The notes: a model not told the origin generated them from the letters alone. A stretch of DNA of 64,000 nt from Flavobacteriales bacterium (GCA_947474675.1 CANJKA010000007.1:1-64000), one strand, 5' to 3'. Counted from the first letter of the stretch, positions 9,301 to 17,728 are shown. Program-made: numbers and translations.

Positions 9301-9741
9301 AACATAAACTGTTGGATAATAAGCAACTGCATACGAATTAGGAATTGTTGCATTATCTAAAATTGGGTAGGGCGTACCTGTTACCCAGTTTCCTTGAGTA
9401 TTTCCACCAGTACCGTTTAATTGTGCTAATCCAGTTGATCCATCACATTCAACAAAGAAAACATACATTTCATTTGTACCTGGAGGGCCATATTGTGCCC
9501 ATAAATTTTCCAAAGCACCAGATTGATGATAATTCCAACAAGGTCCACACCATGTGGCAGAAAAATCAATAACAACTGTTTTACCAGCATTTAATAACGC
9601 ATAGAGATTGTGCGAAACACCATTAATATCAGTTGCTGTAAAATCGGGAGCAATACTTCCATTTGCTAGTTGAGCGTTTGATTTACCAAAATAGGTCACA
9701 AACAACAAGGCTAATATTAGCCGTGAGGTAATTTTTTTCAT
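6328..9741 (-). CDS. Very large T9SS cargo protein: thioredoxin domain, PKD, anchor domain and Ig-like repeats
   Basis: The 1137-residue protein starts with a signal peptide (to SNAQ, residue 24). A TlpA/AhpC-type thioredoxin domain (about 28-175) carries the redox motif TWCGPCW with C65 and C68. A PKD-like domain follows (about 178-265), then a choice-of-anchor/MAM-like region starting VVENFEGATFPP (about 270-455). Next come four Ig-like repeats with the pattern C-G/Q-x-TFTATP-NGG-YQW-NG and two shorter repeats sharing NPTLASST. The end (VIFPNPSNGLFTLKFN to TQKISIQ) is a type A T9SS sorting domain. It is exported and probably surface-attached. The intact CxxC suggests a thiol oxidoreductase displayed outside the cell; the substrate is unknown. 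Confidence 0.88.
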   Translation of the reverse strand: MKKITSRLILALLFVTYFGKSNAQLANGSIAPDFTATDINGVSHNLYALLNAGKTVVIDFSATWCGPCWNYHQSGALENLWAQYGPPGTNEMYVFFVECDGSTGLAQLNGTGGNTQGNWVTGTPYPILDNATIPNSYAVAYYPTVYVICPNKTVTLHDQGTTAQLYAARNACPPSATVANFVASNSSPCIGSTVTLTDQTAGNPTSWSWSFTPNTVTYVGGTSSTSQNPQVQFNAAGPYSVTLTAIGAFGTDNEVKTSFITPNSTVLNLPVVENFEGATFPPTNWTIQNSDAPSIAWGTAGVKGLEKRPAVGNTGSAVGCAGLNCYDYADTLKVDNIISAKINLVGASSPKITFKRAYKHYSSTTAPTKFKDELKIYISSDCGVTWGTAIYFKKGTALASNGTLNTTFTPALAADWVTDIVDLTAYVGQQVNVKFEFGSRYGNNLYIDDINIANSAPTVASVSIASSITSNTICAGTSMTFTATPVNGGTPTYQWKVNGTNVGTNSPTFTSTTLTTGQIVTCVMTSSVAGTTNSTSNSVAVTVNPIPATPVVTVNSPICSGSAINLTTPTVSGATYSWSGPSSYSSTNQNPTLASSTTAMNGSYTLIVTANGCSSIAGTSTVTVTPSVTPANAIAITTGGNPTCLSQVVTFTATGTNPGSTPSYQWQVNGVNAGTNSATFTPASIANNSNITCIMTSNAACVTTTTATSPAINMQVTTSVTPALAIASSSTSLCAGATATFTATPTNGGTTPGYQWKLNGNNVSTNPTYSSNSFVTGDVVTCILTSSSGCASPTTATSNSVSVTVSPMVTSLLTISNNATNNTVCQGTPVTFSSVVVNGGTTPAYNWLINGMSQGSSTPQFQPITLSNNDIISCILTSSASCLTSSTSISNTSTITVNPSPVFVTSSNSPICSGTTVNLSSTTLAGSSYSWSGPNGFSSSSQNPTLASSTLAMSGSYSLMVTTNGCSTTNSLSVVVNATPPTPIISSNGMTLTSSSPNGNQWIYNGVNIAGANSTTYVATQNGAYTVIITQDGCTATSAVFNEISAGIEEENSITNGFVIFPNPSNGLFTLKFNQKEVANYTIEVRSLNGQLVDFYELNNVSNEFNSSMDLQSQSKGMYFIHINNGTKLVTQKISIQ

Positions 9742-10152
9742 AGTTTATAGTTTTTATAAGTTTAACAGTCTTGCAATATTGAGAATTAATTACTTAAAAT
9801 AAAAATGAAAAACTACTAAATATTTATCTAATATAGGTTTGTTAAATTGAGTAAAATTCTTTATAAACGTGTAAAAACTAAGGAAATATATTATGCCTTA
9901 TTGGATTGCTACCAATTAAAAACATTGCCTAAATTGGATTTATTTAATTTGTTAAATATTTTAGTTTAGTATTTATAGTTCCTTTTGAAATCGAACCGAG
10001 TAGTAGCACACCTAAAATTTCTCGATTTATAAGAAATGTTATTTCAAAAAGGATTCCATGTGTTTAGGAGGGGCTTAAATTAAAAATCATCTAAATTCCA
10101 TTTTTCCTTCAAAAAATATCCGCCTTTTTAATTCTTACATTACCTTTGTTAA
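9742..10152. other. Intergenic region with one long imperfect inverted repeat
   Basis: This 411-nt gap separates divergent genes. I see no ORF with family resemblance. TCCTTTTGAAAT (9980-9991) is complementary to ATTTCAAAAAGGA (10041-10053), and AAATCGA (9988-9994) could instead pair with TCGATTT (10022-10028), so two folds compete. A TACCTTTG -7-like box lies at 10141-10148, only 5 nt before glyS, without a clear TTG partner. The rest looks like ordinary AT-rich spacer. Confidence 0.4.
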
Positions 10153-11694
10153 ATGGAACCAAAAGAAGACAAATTAAAAGAAGTGATCTCTCACGCAAAG
10201 GAATACGGTTTCGTATTTCCTTCATCTGAAATATATGATGGTTTAGCAGCTACGTATGACTACGGTCAACTGGGTTCTGAATTGAAAAATAACATCAAAT
10301 CCTATTGGTGGAAATCAATGGTGCAAATGCATGAAAATATTGTTGGTATTGATGCTTCTATTTTTATGCATCCAACAACTTGGAAAGCTTCTGGTCACGT
10401 TGATGCTTTTAATGATCCATTAATTGACAACAAAGATTCTAAAAAAAGATACAGAGCAGATGTACTTTTAGAAGAGTACATGGAAAAAATTCGTCAAAAA
10501 ATTGACAAGGAAGTTGAAAAAGGATTGAAACGTTTTGGCGATGCTTTCGATGCTGAACAATTCAAAGCTACAAATCCAAATGTTCTTAGAAACGTTGAAA
10601 AAATAAAATCGGTTGAAGATAGAATGCGTGAAACATTGGAAAACAATGATTTGGCAGGATTGAAAAGCTTAATTGAAGAATTGGAAATCGTTTGTCCTGT
10701 GAGTGGTTCTAAAAACTGGACAGATGTTCGTCAATTTAATTTAATGTTTTCGACTGAAATGGGGTCTGTTGCAGGAGATGCTTCAACCATTTATTTACGT
10801 CCAGAAACGGCTCAAGGTATTTTTGTAAATTTCTTGAATGTTCAGAAATCGGGAAGAATGAAAATTCCTTTTGGAATCGCTCAAATTGGAAAGGCGTTTA
10901 GAAATGAAATTATCGCCAGACAATTTATTTTCCGTATGCGTGAATTTGAACAAATGGAAATGCAATTTTTTGTTCGTCCAGGAGAAGAAATGAAATGGTA
11001 TGAATATTGGAAAAATGCACGTATCGCATGGCACAAAGCGTTGAATTTGGGTGAAAAAAATTACCGTTTCCATGATCATATTAAATTGGCACATTACGCA
11101 AATGCTGCTGCTGATATCGAATTTGACTTCCCAATGGGCTTTAAAGAATTGGAAGGAATTCACTCAAGAACAGATTACGATTTAAAACAACACGAAGAAT
11201 TCTCAGGGAAGAAATTAAAATATTTCGATCCTGAATTGAATGAAAACTATGTTCCTTATGTAGTAGAAACTTCAGTTGGTTTAGATAGAATGTTTTTATC
11301 TGTTTTAAGTGCTTCTCATAAAAATGAAACCTTGGAAGATGGTTCTCAACGTGTCGTTTTAAATTTACCTCCAGCCTTAGCTCCCTATAAAGTTGCTGTT
11401 TTACCGTTAATGAAAAAAGATGGTTTACCTGAAAAAGCAAGAGAAATTTTAAACACACTGAAATTTGATTTCTTGTGTCAATACGATGAGAAAGATGCAA
11501 TCGGAAAAAGATACAGACGTCAAGATGCAATTGGAACTCCATTTTCAGTAACTGTAGATCATCAATCTTTAGAAGATAATACGGTAACCATAAGAGATAG
11601 AGATACAATGCTTCAAGAAAGAGTATCAATAAATGATTTATTTTCAATTATTGATAAAAAAGTGAATATGAGATACTTATTAGTAAATAAATAA
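10153..11694 (+). CDS. glyS: Glycine--tRNA ligase, single-chain class II form
   Basis: This 513-residue enzyme charges tRNA-Gly with glycine and is of the alpha2 (archaeal/eukaryotic/Gram-positive-like) type, not the alpha/beta tetramer. Diagnostic segments are the N-terminal FVFPSSEIYDGLAATYDYG, motif 2 region FRNEIIARQFIFRMREFEQMEMQFF, motif 3 VVETSVGLDRMFL, and a C-terminal anticodon-binding domain (about 400-500) with GKRYRRQDAIGTPF. Length and all core motifs are normal. The start ATG gives the expected N-terminus. A receiver-domain gene follows 38 nt downstream and may be read through. Confidence 0.97.
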   Translation: MEPKEDKLKEVISHAKEYGFVFPSSEIYDGLAATYDYGQLGSELKNNIKSYWWKSMVQMHENIVGIDASIFMHPTTWKASGHVDAFNDPLIDNKDSKKRYRADVLLEEYMEKIRQKIDKEVEKGLKRFGDAFDAEQFKATNPNVLRNVEKIKSVEDRMRETLENNDLAGLKSLIEELEIVCPVSGSKNWTDVRQFNLMFSTEMGSVAGDASTIYLRPETAQGIFVNFLNVQKSGRMKIPFGIAQIGKAFRNEIIARQFIFRMREFEQMEMQFFVRPGEEMKWYEYWKNARIAWHKALNLGEKNYRFHDHIKLAHYANAAADIEFDFPMGFKELEGIHSRTDYDLKQHEEFSGKKLKYFDPELNENYVPYVVETSVGLDRMFLSVLSASHKNETLEDGSQRVVLNLPPALAPYKVAVLPLMKKDGLPEKAREILNTLKFDFLCQYDEKDAIGKRYRRQDAIGTPFSVTVDHQSLEDNTVTIRDRDTMLQERVSINDLFSIIDKKVNMRYLLVNK

Positions 11695-11732
11695 TTCGTA
11701 CATTTGATATACTATATTTTAAACGTTAACCG

Positions 11733-12149
11733 ATGGGCTTAGATAATAAGAAAGTTTTACTAATTGATGATGATGTTGTCGTAAACAAAGTAAACAAATA
11801 CTTGATTGAAAGTACAGGTATTTTTGATTTAATTGAATCGAAAACAGCTCCTCAAGAAGCTATAGAATATATTAATGACCTTTTAGTTAATAATCAAAAA
11901 ATTCCAGGATTAATTATCGTTGATATATCAATGCCTGAAATTGATGGATTTGAATTTATTGATTTATTAGATGAATTATTTGAAGAAAAAGGATTTGAAG
12001 AAATGCCCGTTTTTCTTATCTTGAGTAGTTCAAATTTTAAACGTGATTTTGAACAATTTGACAAAACTCCTGCCGTTAAAAAATTCTTATCAAAACCATT
12101 ACAAAAAGAAGAATTTGAAAAAGTATTGGAAGAATTAGATTTTAAATAG
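11733..12149 (+). CDS. Stand-alone receiver (CheY-like) protein
   Basis: The 138 residues are one receiver domain: LLIDDD acidic pocket (D12-D14), phospho-acceptor D64 in IVDISMPEIDG, the hydroxyl residue in LILSSSN and the conserved Lys in FLSKPLQ. There is no output domain, so it must act through protein contacts. It is the first gene of a signalling block that includes two SpoIIE-type phosphatases. A terminator lies 22 nt after the stop, so it is probably transcribed apart from the phosphatase. Its kinase is not evident nearby. Confidence 0.9.
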   Translation: MGLDNKKVLLIDDDVVVNKVNKYLIESTGIFDLIESKTAPQEAIEYINDLLVNNQKIPGLIIVDISMPEIDGFEFIDLLDELFEEKGFEEMPVFLILSSSNFKRDFEQFDKTPAVKKFLSKPLQKEEFEKVLEELDFK

Positions 12150-12171
12150 ATACGATTGTATATAAATATTG

Positions 12172-12198
12172 AGTCTGCAGAAGTGCAGACTTTTTTTT
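12172..12198 (+). terminator. Rho-independent terminator after the receiver gene
   Basis: AGTCTGCA (12172-12179) and TGCAGACT (12184-12191) form a perfect 8-bp stem with a GAAG loop, followed by a run of T. Confidence 0.92.
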
Positions 12199-12257
12199 GA
12201 AGCAAAAACTATTTTTTTAGCTTCAAAGCATTACTTTAATGTAATCTATAATAATAC

Positions 12258-13661
12258 ATGACGAATAACTCAATTGATTTTAAAAAAACAGCTGAACTTA
12301 ATTTTAAACAATTTGCGAATAAATATCATTTTATTGCCGCTTGGGTTGCTATTATTTTAAATCCAATTTGGGGGATTAGTGATTATTTTAATAGCCCAAA
12401 TAATTTTTTAGGGTTTAGTGTTTTTAGAATAGTGATTTCTTTTGTTGTATTTATTACTGTTATAAATAGAAAGAAATTTTCGCGTTGTTCTGAATTGATT
12501 GCATTGGTTCCCGTTCTTGGAATTTCTATTCAAAATGCTTTTATGTATAGTTTGATGAATGTTGAAGAATTACATAATCATACATTCGCATACATTGCTT
12601 TATTTATTGGTGCTGGAATGTTTGTTTTATGGAACACCGTTTTTTCAATAATTGTTGTTGTCGCTTCATTAATTGCAAACGTTCTTTTTTTTGCAATAAA
12701 CAGTGATTTGACGTTAAACGAAATTCTAATGAATGGCGGATTATTAACGACAACAGTTGCACTATTTTCAATTGTTTTAATACATACCAGAACAAACTTA
12801 ACACGAAAAACTATTTATGCACAAATTGCTTTAGCTGAAAGTAATCTTCAATTAGAACATAAAAATGAATTAATCGAAGAAAAAAACAAAGATATAAATG
12901 ATAGTATCAATTATGCAGAGAGAATTCAATTAGCAATTTTCCCTCCACTTTCTAAAATTGAAGATTATCTTAAAGATTATTTTATTTTATTTCAGCCAAA
13001 AGATATTGTAAGCGGAGACTTCTATTGGTTTTCAAAATTAAATACAACTCCAACAGACAATAAACCAGCGGAAGAGATTGTTGTAATTGCGGCTGTTGAT
13101 TGTACAGGTCATGGTGTTCCAGGAGCTCTGATGAGTATTATTGGAAGTGTAATTTTAAATCAATCTATTACAGAAAAAACAGTAAATACACCTGCTGAAG
13201 CTTTGAGTTTTTTAGATGGTCAATTATCTAATAACCTAAATTCTATCAATGACGGAATGGATATTTCCTTCTGTGCAATTAATCAAAGTAGCCTCATGTT
13301 GCAATATGCAGGAGCTAATAATTCAATATATATAGTTCGCCAAAATAAACTAATAGAAATTAAATCTGATAAAATAGCCATTGGAGGAAATAATGAAAAT
13401 GGTTCTAAAAAAGTATTTACCAACCATGTTTATCAGCTTGAAAAAAACGATTGTATTTATCTTTTTACGGATGGTTTTGCTGATCAATTTGGAGGGGATA
13501 ATGGCAAGAAATTAAAATACAAATCTTTCCAAAATCTATTGATTGAAATGGATGATTTTTCCATGAAAGAGCAACAACAAAAACTTGTGAGTTTCTTTCA
13601 AAATTGGAAAGGAGATTTAGATCAAACGGATGATGTTTTGGTGATAGGAATAAGAACCTGA
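12258..13661 (+). CDS. Membrane-anchored SpoIIE/RsbU-type PP2C serine phosphatase
   Basis: The 467 residues contain about six hydrophobic helices (residues 25-178), a short coiled-coil linker (about 190-225) and a C-terminal SpoIIE phosphatase domain (about 225-467). Metal and active-site segments are visible: FQPKDIVSGDFYWF, AAVDCTGHGVPGALMS, NDGMDISFC, FTDGFADQFGG and TDDVLVIGI. Such enzymes dephosphorylate partner-switching proteins (RsbV/SpoIIAA or SiaC type). The SiaC-like protein 4 kb away is an obvious candidate substrate. The membrane part has no recognised sensor fold. The gene is followed by a very strong hairpin that begins within its last codons. Confidence 0.9.
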   Translation: MTNNSIDFKKTAELNFKQFANKYHFIAAWVAIILNPIWGISDYFNSPNNFLGFSVFRIVISFVVFITVINRKKFSRCSELIALVPVLGISIQNAFMYSLMNVEELHNHTFAYIALFIGAGMFVLWNTVFSIIVVVASLIANVLFFAINSDLTLNEILMNGGLLTTTVALFSIVLIHTRTNLTRKTIYAQIALAESNLQLEHKNELIEEKNKDINDSINYAERIQLAIFPPLSKIEDYLKDYFILFQPKDIVSGDFYWFSKLNTTPTDNKPAEEIVVIAAVDCTGHGVPGALMSIIGSVILNQSITEKTVNTPAEALSFLDGQLSNNLNSINDGMDISFCAINQSSLMLQYAGANNSIYIVRQNKLIEIKSDKIAIGGNNENGSKKVFTNHVYQLEKNDCIYLFTDGFADQFGGDNGKKLKYKSFQNLLIEMDDFSMKEQQQKLVSFFQNWKGDLDQTDDVLVIGIRT

Positions 13662-13723
13662 CTTCGGTACATTTTTGGGTTTTGCTCAAAAGCAAAACCC
13701 AAAAACACTCAGTCGGGTTCTTA
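13651..13723 (+). terminator. Long two-part hairpin at the end of the phosphatase gene
   Basis: The inner stem TTTTTGGGTTTTGCT (13672-13686) pairs perfectly with 13691-13705 around a CAAA loop. An outer arm TAAGAACCTGACT (13651-13663), which includes the stop codon region, pairs with AGTCGGGTTCTTA (13711-13723) with one G-T pair. It probably terminates transcription in either direction and also forms part of a repeat pair (next entry). Confidence 0.75.
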
Positions 13724-13909
13724 CTTCGATTCTTCTATTATTTCTAAAATACTTGGTATGATTTTTTTTGCTTTTAGCAAAATCTAAGAACACTTATCCT
13801 AATTTTATTTAAAGTATTTTACTTCTATAACTGATAATTTAGATATACTTAAAAAGACCATGCTGAGTGAATTTTGAGCAAAGCTCCAAAATTAGTACCG
13901 AAGCGGGGT
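13662..13909. repeat. Inverted copies of a roughly 50-bp repeat; possible MITE remnant
   Basis: The sequence CTTCGGTACATTTTTGGG followed by TTTTGCTC (13662-13687) recurs inverted just after 13873 as GAGCAAAGCTCCAAAATTAG and TACCGAAG. Similarity extends outward through ACTCAG on one side and CTGAGT on the other. The two copies bound about 150 nt of noncoding sequence holding another small hairpin (TTTTGCT-AGCAAAA near 13768-13784). The arrangement looks like a small non-autonomous element. It fills the gap before the next gene, where no other gene is seen. Confidence 0.5.
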
Positions 13910-13987
13910 TTTTTAACAATTTTCGCAACTTTTAAACAAATCAAGCGAATTAAAATAGATTCTATTATATTTGTTAAAACGATAAAA

Positions 13988-15118
13988 ATGATTCCAAGAC
14001 TTCAGTATAAAACAATAAAACAAAAAATAGGAACGAATAAATTGTTGCTATTATCGGGTCCAAGAGAAGTGGGTAAGCAAACTATTGTCAAAGAAATTTT
14101 GGATTCTGTAGGTTTTGAATTTTTGGAATTAAATGCAAAACAAAGAGCTACTAAAAAACTATTTGAATCAGTTGATGAAAAAAGCTTAAAATCGGTGTTT
14201 GGTTCGAATCGTTTTGTGGTAATTCATGAAGCACAATACATTGATAAATTACAAGAAATCATCGAAGAAATTCTTTCAGGAGAATGGAATTTAACACTGA
14301 TTTTGACGTGTTCTTATGAACCGATGATTGATGAACTTTTAAGAGAAGTTTTACAAATGCAGGGTCTTGAAGTTTTGCTGATGCCTCCTTCATTTTATGA
14401 GCTTGCACAATTCAATGGATTACCTGTTGAAGAAAGCTTGTTAGAGCAAAGATTGATCTATGGAAATTATCCTTCAGTCGTTTCGGATTTATCGAAAGCA
14501 GAAACAAAATTAAAAGAATTGGTTGATCAAGTTATTTTTACAAATTTAGGTTTTACTGATCGTATTAATAAAGGAAAGAAATTAATGCACATGTTGCAAA
14601 TTTTAGCTTTTGAAATAGGAGATGCTGTTTCATATAATGATATTGGTGATAGATGTGGTTTGGATAATGAAACAGTCGAACGTTATATTGATCTTTTAGT
14701 AAAATCATTTGTCCTGATTAAACTTCCTTCATATTATAATAATCACCGATATGAGCTAAAGAAAAGTCATACTATATATTTTGTGGATAATGGGATCAGA
14801 AATGTCTTGATTAATAATTTTAATCCAATGACACTAAGAAATGATTGGGATCAAATTTGGAGAAATTGGTTGATTTCAGAAAGAATTAAATGGAATCAGT
14901 TGAACAATAAAGAAGTTGAATATTATTTCTGGAAAACACATACAAAACAAATCATGGATTATCTAGAAATTGAAAATGGAAGTGTTAGTGCTTATAAAAC
15001 TTCCTGGGAAAAAAGAAAGAAAATGAAGTTTCCAGCTAGTTTTTCTGAAGCCTATCCATTTTCAAAAACACATGCTTTAAATCGTTCTACTTATTGGGGT
15101 TTCTTGACAAAGAAATAG
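13988..15118 (+). CDS. AAA_14/DUF4143-type ATPase with degenerate catalytic motifs
   Basis: I place the start at ATG 13988 (MIPRLQYKTI), 15 nt after a TATATTTG box at 13966-13973; an in-frame ATG-like start at 13874 lies inside a repeat and gives a poor N-terminus. The 376 residues align with the AAA_14 plus DUF4143 architecture, including LLEQRLIYGNYPSVV at 151-165. Key residues are altered: Walker A reads GPREVGKQT (Q31 where Ser/Thr is expected), Walker B reads VVIHEAQ (H80 replacing Asp), sensor TGS is TCS, and the LTGR motif is lost. The reading frame is intact, so the gene seems retained but is probably not a normal ATPase. An intact paralogue starts at 63425. Confidence 0.8.
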   Translation: MIPRLQYKTIKQKIGTNKLLLLSGPREVGKQTIVKEILDSVGFEFLELNAKQRATKKLFESVDEKSLKSVFGSNRFVVIHEAQYIDKLQEIIEEILSGEWNLTLILTCSYEPMIDELLREVLQMQGLEVLLMPPSFYELAQFNGLPVEESLLEQRLIYGNYPSVVSDLSKAETKLKELVDQVIFTNLGFTDRINKGKKLMHMLQILAFEIGDAVSYNDIGDRCGLDNETVERYIDLLVKSFVLIKLPSYYNNHRYELKKSHTIYFVDNGIRNVLINNFNPMTLRNDWDQIWRNWLISERIKWNQLNNKEVEYYFWKTHTKQIMDYLEIENGSVSAYKTSWEKRKKMKFPASFSEAYPFSKTHALNRSTYWGFLTKK

Positions 15119-15216
15119 AAATAACATGTTCAATGGTTTCAGATAATAAACTATTTTATTAAATTTCTTACGGTTATTAATTTTTTAATAGTATTTTAGG
15201 TATAAGTATTTTTTAA

Positions 15217-17322
15217 ATGCAACTTATTACTATGAAATTAAAAATGAAATCAGATTTAATAAAACTCAATTTATCATTTAATTGGATGTTGATTTTAGTC
15301 TTGTTTTCAATCATAAATCTAGAAAATATTCAAGCTCAATCTTTTGAAAAATATCATGATAAAATCAATGAATTTACAAGTTTAGAAAATTTAAATAAAC
15401 AAAAAAAGAAAGATGATTTTCTTTATAAAAAAACTAAAGACAAATACCATCTTTACAATTCAAAATATATTTGTTTTTTAGTTGATCTAAAAAATAATAA
15501 AGACAATTATGCTCTTTCACATTTAAATTTCATTATCAATGATTCTAAATTAAAAAATACATTACAGTATACTTGGATCAATTACTATATGGCTCAAACA
15601 TTAACTGAAATTGATGCTGAAAAAGTAGCTGAAGAGTATATTTATCGTGCATTAAACCTTGCAAAAAAATATAATTTCAAAGGTATTCTAGAAAATTCTT
15701 ATTCAACATTAGCTTATAATAATTTTAAACAAAAGAAATACCAAATAGCAGTTGAATTATATAAAAAAGCATATTATTATTCAATCAAAAATAACCAAAC
15801 TAGATTTTTTATTCTTTCGACAATTAATGATATTGGAGTCTGTTATCGGAAAATGAAAAAAAATAAAGAAGCATTATTTTATTATGATAAAGCTGCATAT
15901 CTAATAAATAAATGGCCAAATAAAACTGAACATGACCAAATGCTTTTATTGTTAATTGATGCAAATAAAGGAATTATTTATGCTGATTTAAATGACTATA
16001 AGAGAGCAATTCCTTGCTTAGAAAATGAAATTAATTATTATTATAAGCATCCACAATTCTTAGATATAGGAGCCGCAAGGACGTTGATTGGTTTGATTGA
16101 AATTTATGAAAAAACAAAAAACAATGTGCTTGTAAAACAACGAATTATTGATTTAAAAAAATTAGAAAAAAGAAATAAAGATGATGAATTAACTTTATTA
16201 ATAGATCATTTTTTATACAATTTCTACTTAAGGAATAACGAACAAGCAAAGGCAATAGAGATTACTAACAAATTGATTGGTGAAACTGATAAATCAAAAA
16301 ACAAAGCGATTGCAAAAATGTCGGTTTTTAACAATTTAGTATATATTGAAAGAATAAAATTGTTAAAATCGATCTCTAAAACGAATTCAGAACTTCTAAA
16401 TACTGCTGTATATGAACGAAAAATATCTCAAAAAATCTCTGTAATAGTTACCATCTTTTTAGTTTTTGTTTTTGTTTTGGCCTTTTTCTTTTACAGAAGT
16501 ATGAAAAGAAACATTGCGAAAAATGTTATAATTGAAAAACAAAGTTTGCAAATTTTTGAAAGTATTAATTATTCAAAAAAAATACAAGATTCTTTATTAC
16601 CGGATTTAGAAAACATGAAAAAAAGTGTACACGATTTATTTGTTTTTTATCAGCCTAAGGACATTGTAAGTGGTGATTTTTATTGGTACAAATCGTTTCA
16701 AAATTATTCTGTATTTGCATGTGTCGATTGTACAGGACATGGAGTTCCTGGAGGGTTTATGAGTACTATTGGCAGTTTGGCAATAGATAAAATTTCAAAT
16801 AGTAACTTTACAGATCCTTCTGAAATGCTTTCGGCTTTAAATACTGAGATTATTCGAATTTTACATCAAAAAAATGATAATAATATACAAGATGGAATGG
16901 ATTTATCAATTTGTATTATTGACCATTCTAAAAATCAACTATCATTTGGTGGAGCAAGAAATGGGATTATTATAATCAAAGAAGGAATTGCTCAAAGATA
17001 TAAAGCAGATTTACTCCCAGTAGGTGGGAATTATCTTAAAAAAGGCAAATCAATTGAAAGAGTATTTACAACTCAAACAATTGATATTTCTAAAAATGAT
17101 TGGATTTATATGTCAACTGATGGATTCGTAGAACAAATTGGCGGGGATAAAAATCTACCGATGAATTATTTACAATATGAGAATCTATTGACTCATTTAT
17201 CAAATCAAGAAAATGATGCCCAAAGAAATAAATTTATGAATTCAGAATTAAATAATTGGATGGGTAACAATGAAAGAACCGATGATATATTAGTAATTGG
17301 ATTTCAACTTAGGAGCTCTTAA
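15217..17322 (+). CDS. TPR sensor with SpoIIE-type PP2C phosphatase domain
   Basis: The 701 residues have an N-terminal hydrophobic export segment ending near IQAQS (about residue 40), helical TPR repeats (about 50-390), one membrane helix (about 405-428), a short coiled linker and a SpoIIE phosphatase domain (about 450-701). Conserved segments are FYQPKDIVSGDFYWY, CVDCTGHGVPGGFMS, QDGMDLSIC, STDGFVEQIGG and TDDILVIGF. ATGs at 15217, 15232 and 15244 are all possible starts. The phosphatase half closely parallels the gene at 12258, but the sensor is periplasmic TPR. It converges on the siaC-like gene with a 43-nt gap, so it is a strong candidate regulator of that protein. Confidence 0.9.
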   Translation: MQLITMKLKMKSDLIKLNLSFNWMLILVLFSIINLENIQAQSFEKYHDKINEFTSLENLNKQKKKDDFLYKKTKDKYHLYNSKYICFLVDLKNNKDNYALSHLNFIINDSKLKNTLQYTWINYYMAQTLTEIDAEKVAEEYIYRALNLAKKYNFKGILENSYSTLAYNNFKQKKYQIAVELYKKAYYYSIKNNQTRFFILSTINDIGVCYRKMKKNKEALFYYDKAAYLINKWPNKTEHDQMLLLLIDANKGIIYADLNDYKRAIPCLENEINYYYKHPQFLDIGAARTLIGLIEIYEKTKNNVLVKQRIIDLKKLEKRNKDDELTLLIDHFLYNFYLRNNEQAKAIEITNKLIGETDKSKNKAIAKMSVFNNLVYIERIKLLKSISKTNSELLNTAVYERKISQKISVIVTIFLVFVFVLAFFFYRSMKRNIAKNVIIEKQSLQIFESINYSKKIQDSLLPDLENMKKSVHDLFVFYQPKDIVSGDFYWYKSFQNYSVFACVDCTGHGVPGGFMSTIGSLAIDKISNSNFTDPSEMLSALNTEIIRILHQKNDNNIQDGMDLSICIIDHSKNQLSFGGARNGIIIIKEGIAQRYKADLLPVGGNYLKKGKSIERVFTTQTIDISKNDWIYMSTDGFVEQIGGDKNLPMNYLQYENLLTHLSNQENDAQRNKFMNSELNNWMGNNERTDDILVIGFQLRSS

Positions 17323-17365
17323 ACTACCCATTTTGTGACTGATTCTTTTATTTCTTTACATCTCA

Positions 17366-17728
17366 TTACTTCGGAGAATACTTAAATGGTAAATCCAACA
17401 TGATTTCTAATTCTTGTCCTCTTTCTAATAATACATCATTTTCTGTTGGGTAAATCCAAACTACATTTCCTCCAATTTCAGCGTCATCAATTTTCATCAA
17501 CAATTTCATTAGTTGTTTTGCAGAAGAGGAGTTAAAATAGTTTAAATCAATTTCGATTTGTAATCCTTCTTTTTTATTTTGAATATAGTCTTCAACCCAA
17601 GAAAGACAAGGTCCGTAAAACAAAGACGCATCTTCCATCATCGATTTCCCTGCGATACTTATTTTACCTGAAATATCCATTGTAATTTCAGGTCCGAAAT
17701 CTGTTTCTGATATAATTTTGTTTTCCAT
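17366..17728 (-). CDS. siaC: SiaC-family (DUF1987) regulatory phosphoprotein
   Basis: The 120-residue protein matches the SiaC/DUF1987 family: an N-terminal beta segment with SGKISIAGKS, the helix YGPCLSWVEDYI, and the signature IEIDLNYFNSSSAKQLMKLL. In Pseudomonas SiaC a threonine in the equivalent FN-T/S-SS segment is phosphorylated by SiaB and dephosphorylated by SiaA; here it is serine-rich (S67-S69). The start codon overlaps the siaB stop by one base (TAATG), indicating translational coupling. No diguanylate cyclase (SiaD) gene is nearby, so the effector partner is unknown. Confidence 0.85.
   Translation of the reverse strand: MENKIISETDFGPEITMDISGKISIAGKSMMEDASLFYGPCLSWVEDYIQNKKEGLQIEIDLNYFNSSSAKQLMKLLMKIDDAEIGGNVVWIYPTENDVLLERGQELEIMLDLPFKYSPK

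Noticed and set aside
9345..9572. Plus-strand ORF inside the thioredoxin/Ig gene
   Set aside because: It overlaps a well-supported gene on the other strand and has no start context, signal or family features.
11141..11647. Long minus-strand ORF within glyS
   Set aside because: It is a shadow of the glyS coding sequence with biased composition and no recognisable domain.
13874..13987. Upstream start for the degenerate AAA_14 ATPase
   Set aside because: It lies inside a repeated element, adds a basic low-complexity stretch, and a TATATTTG box falls between it and the ATG at 13988.
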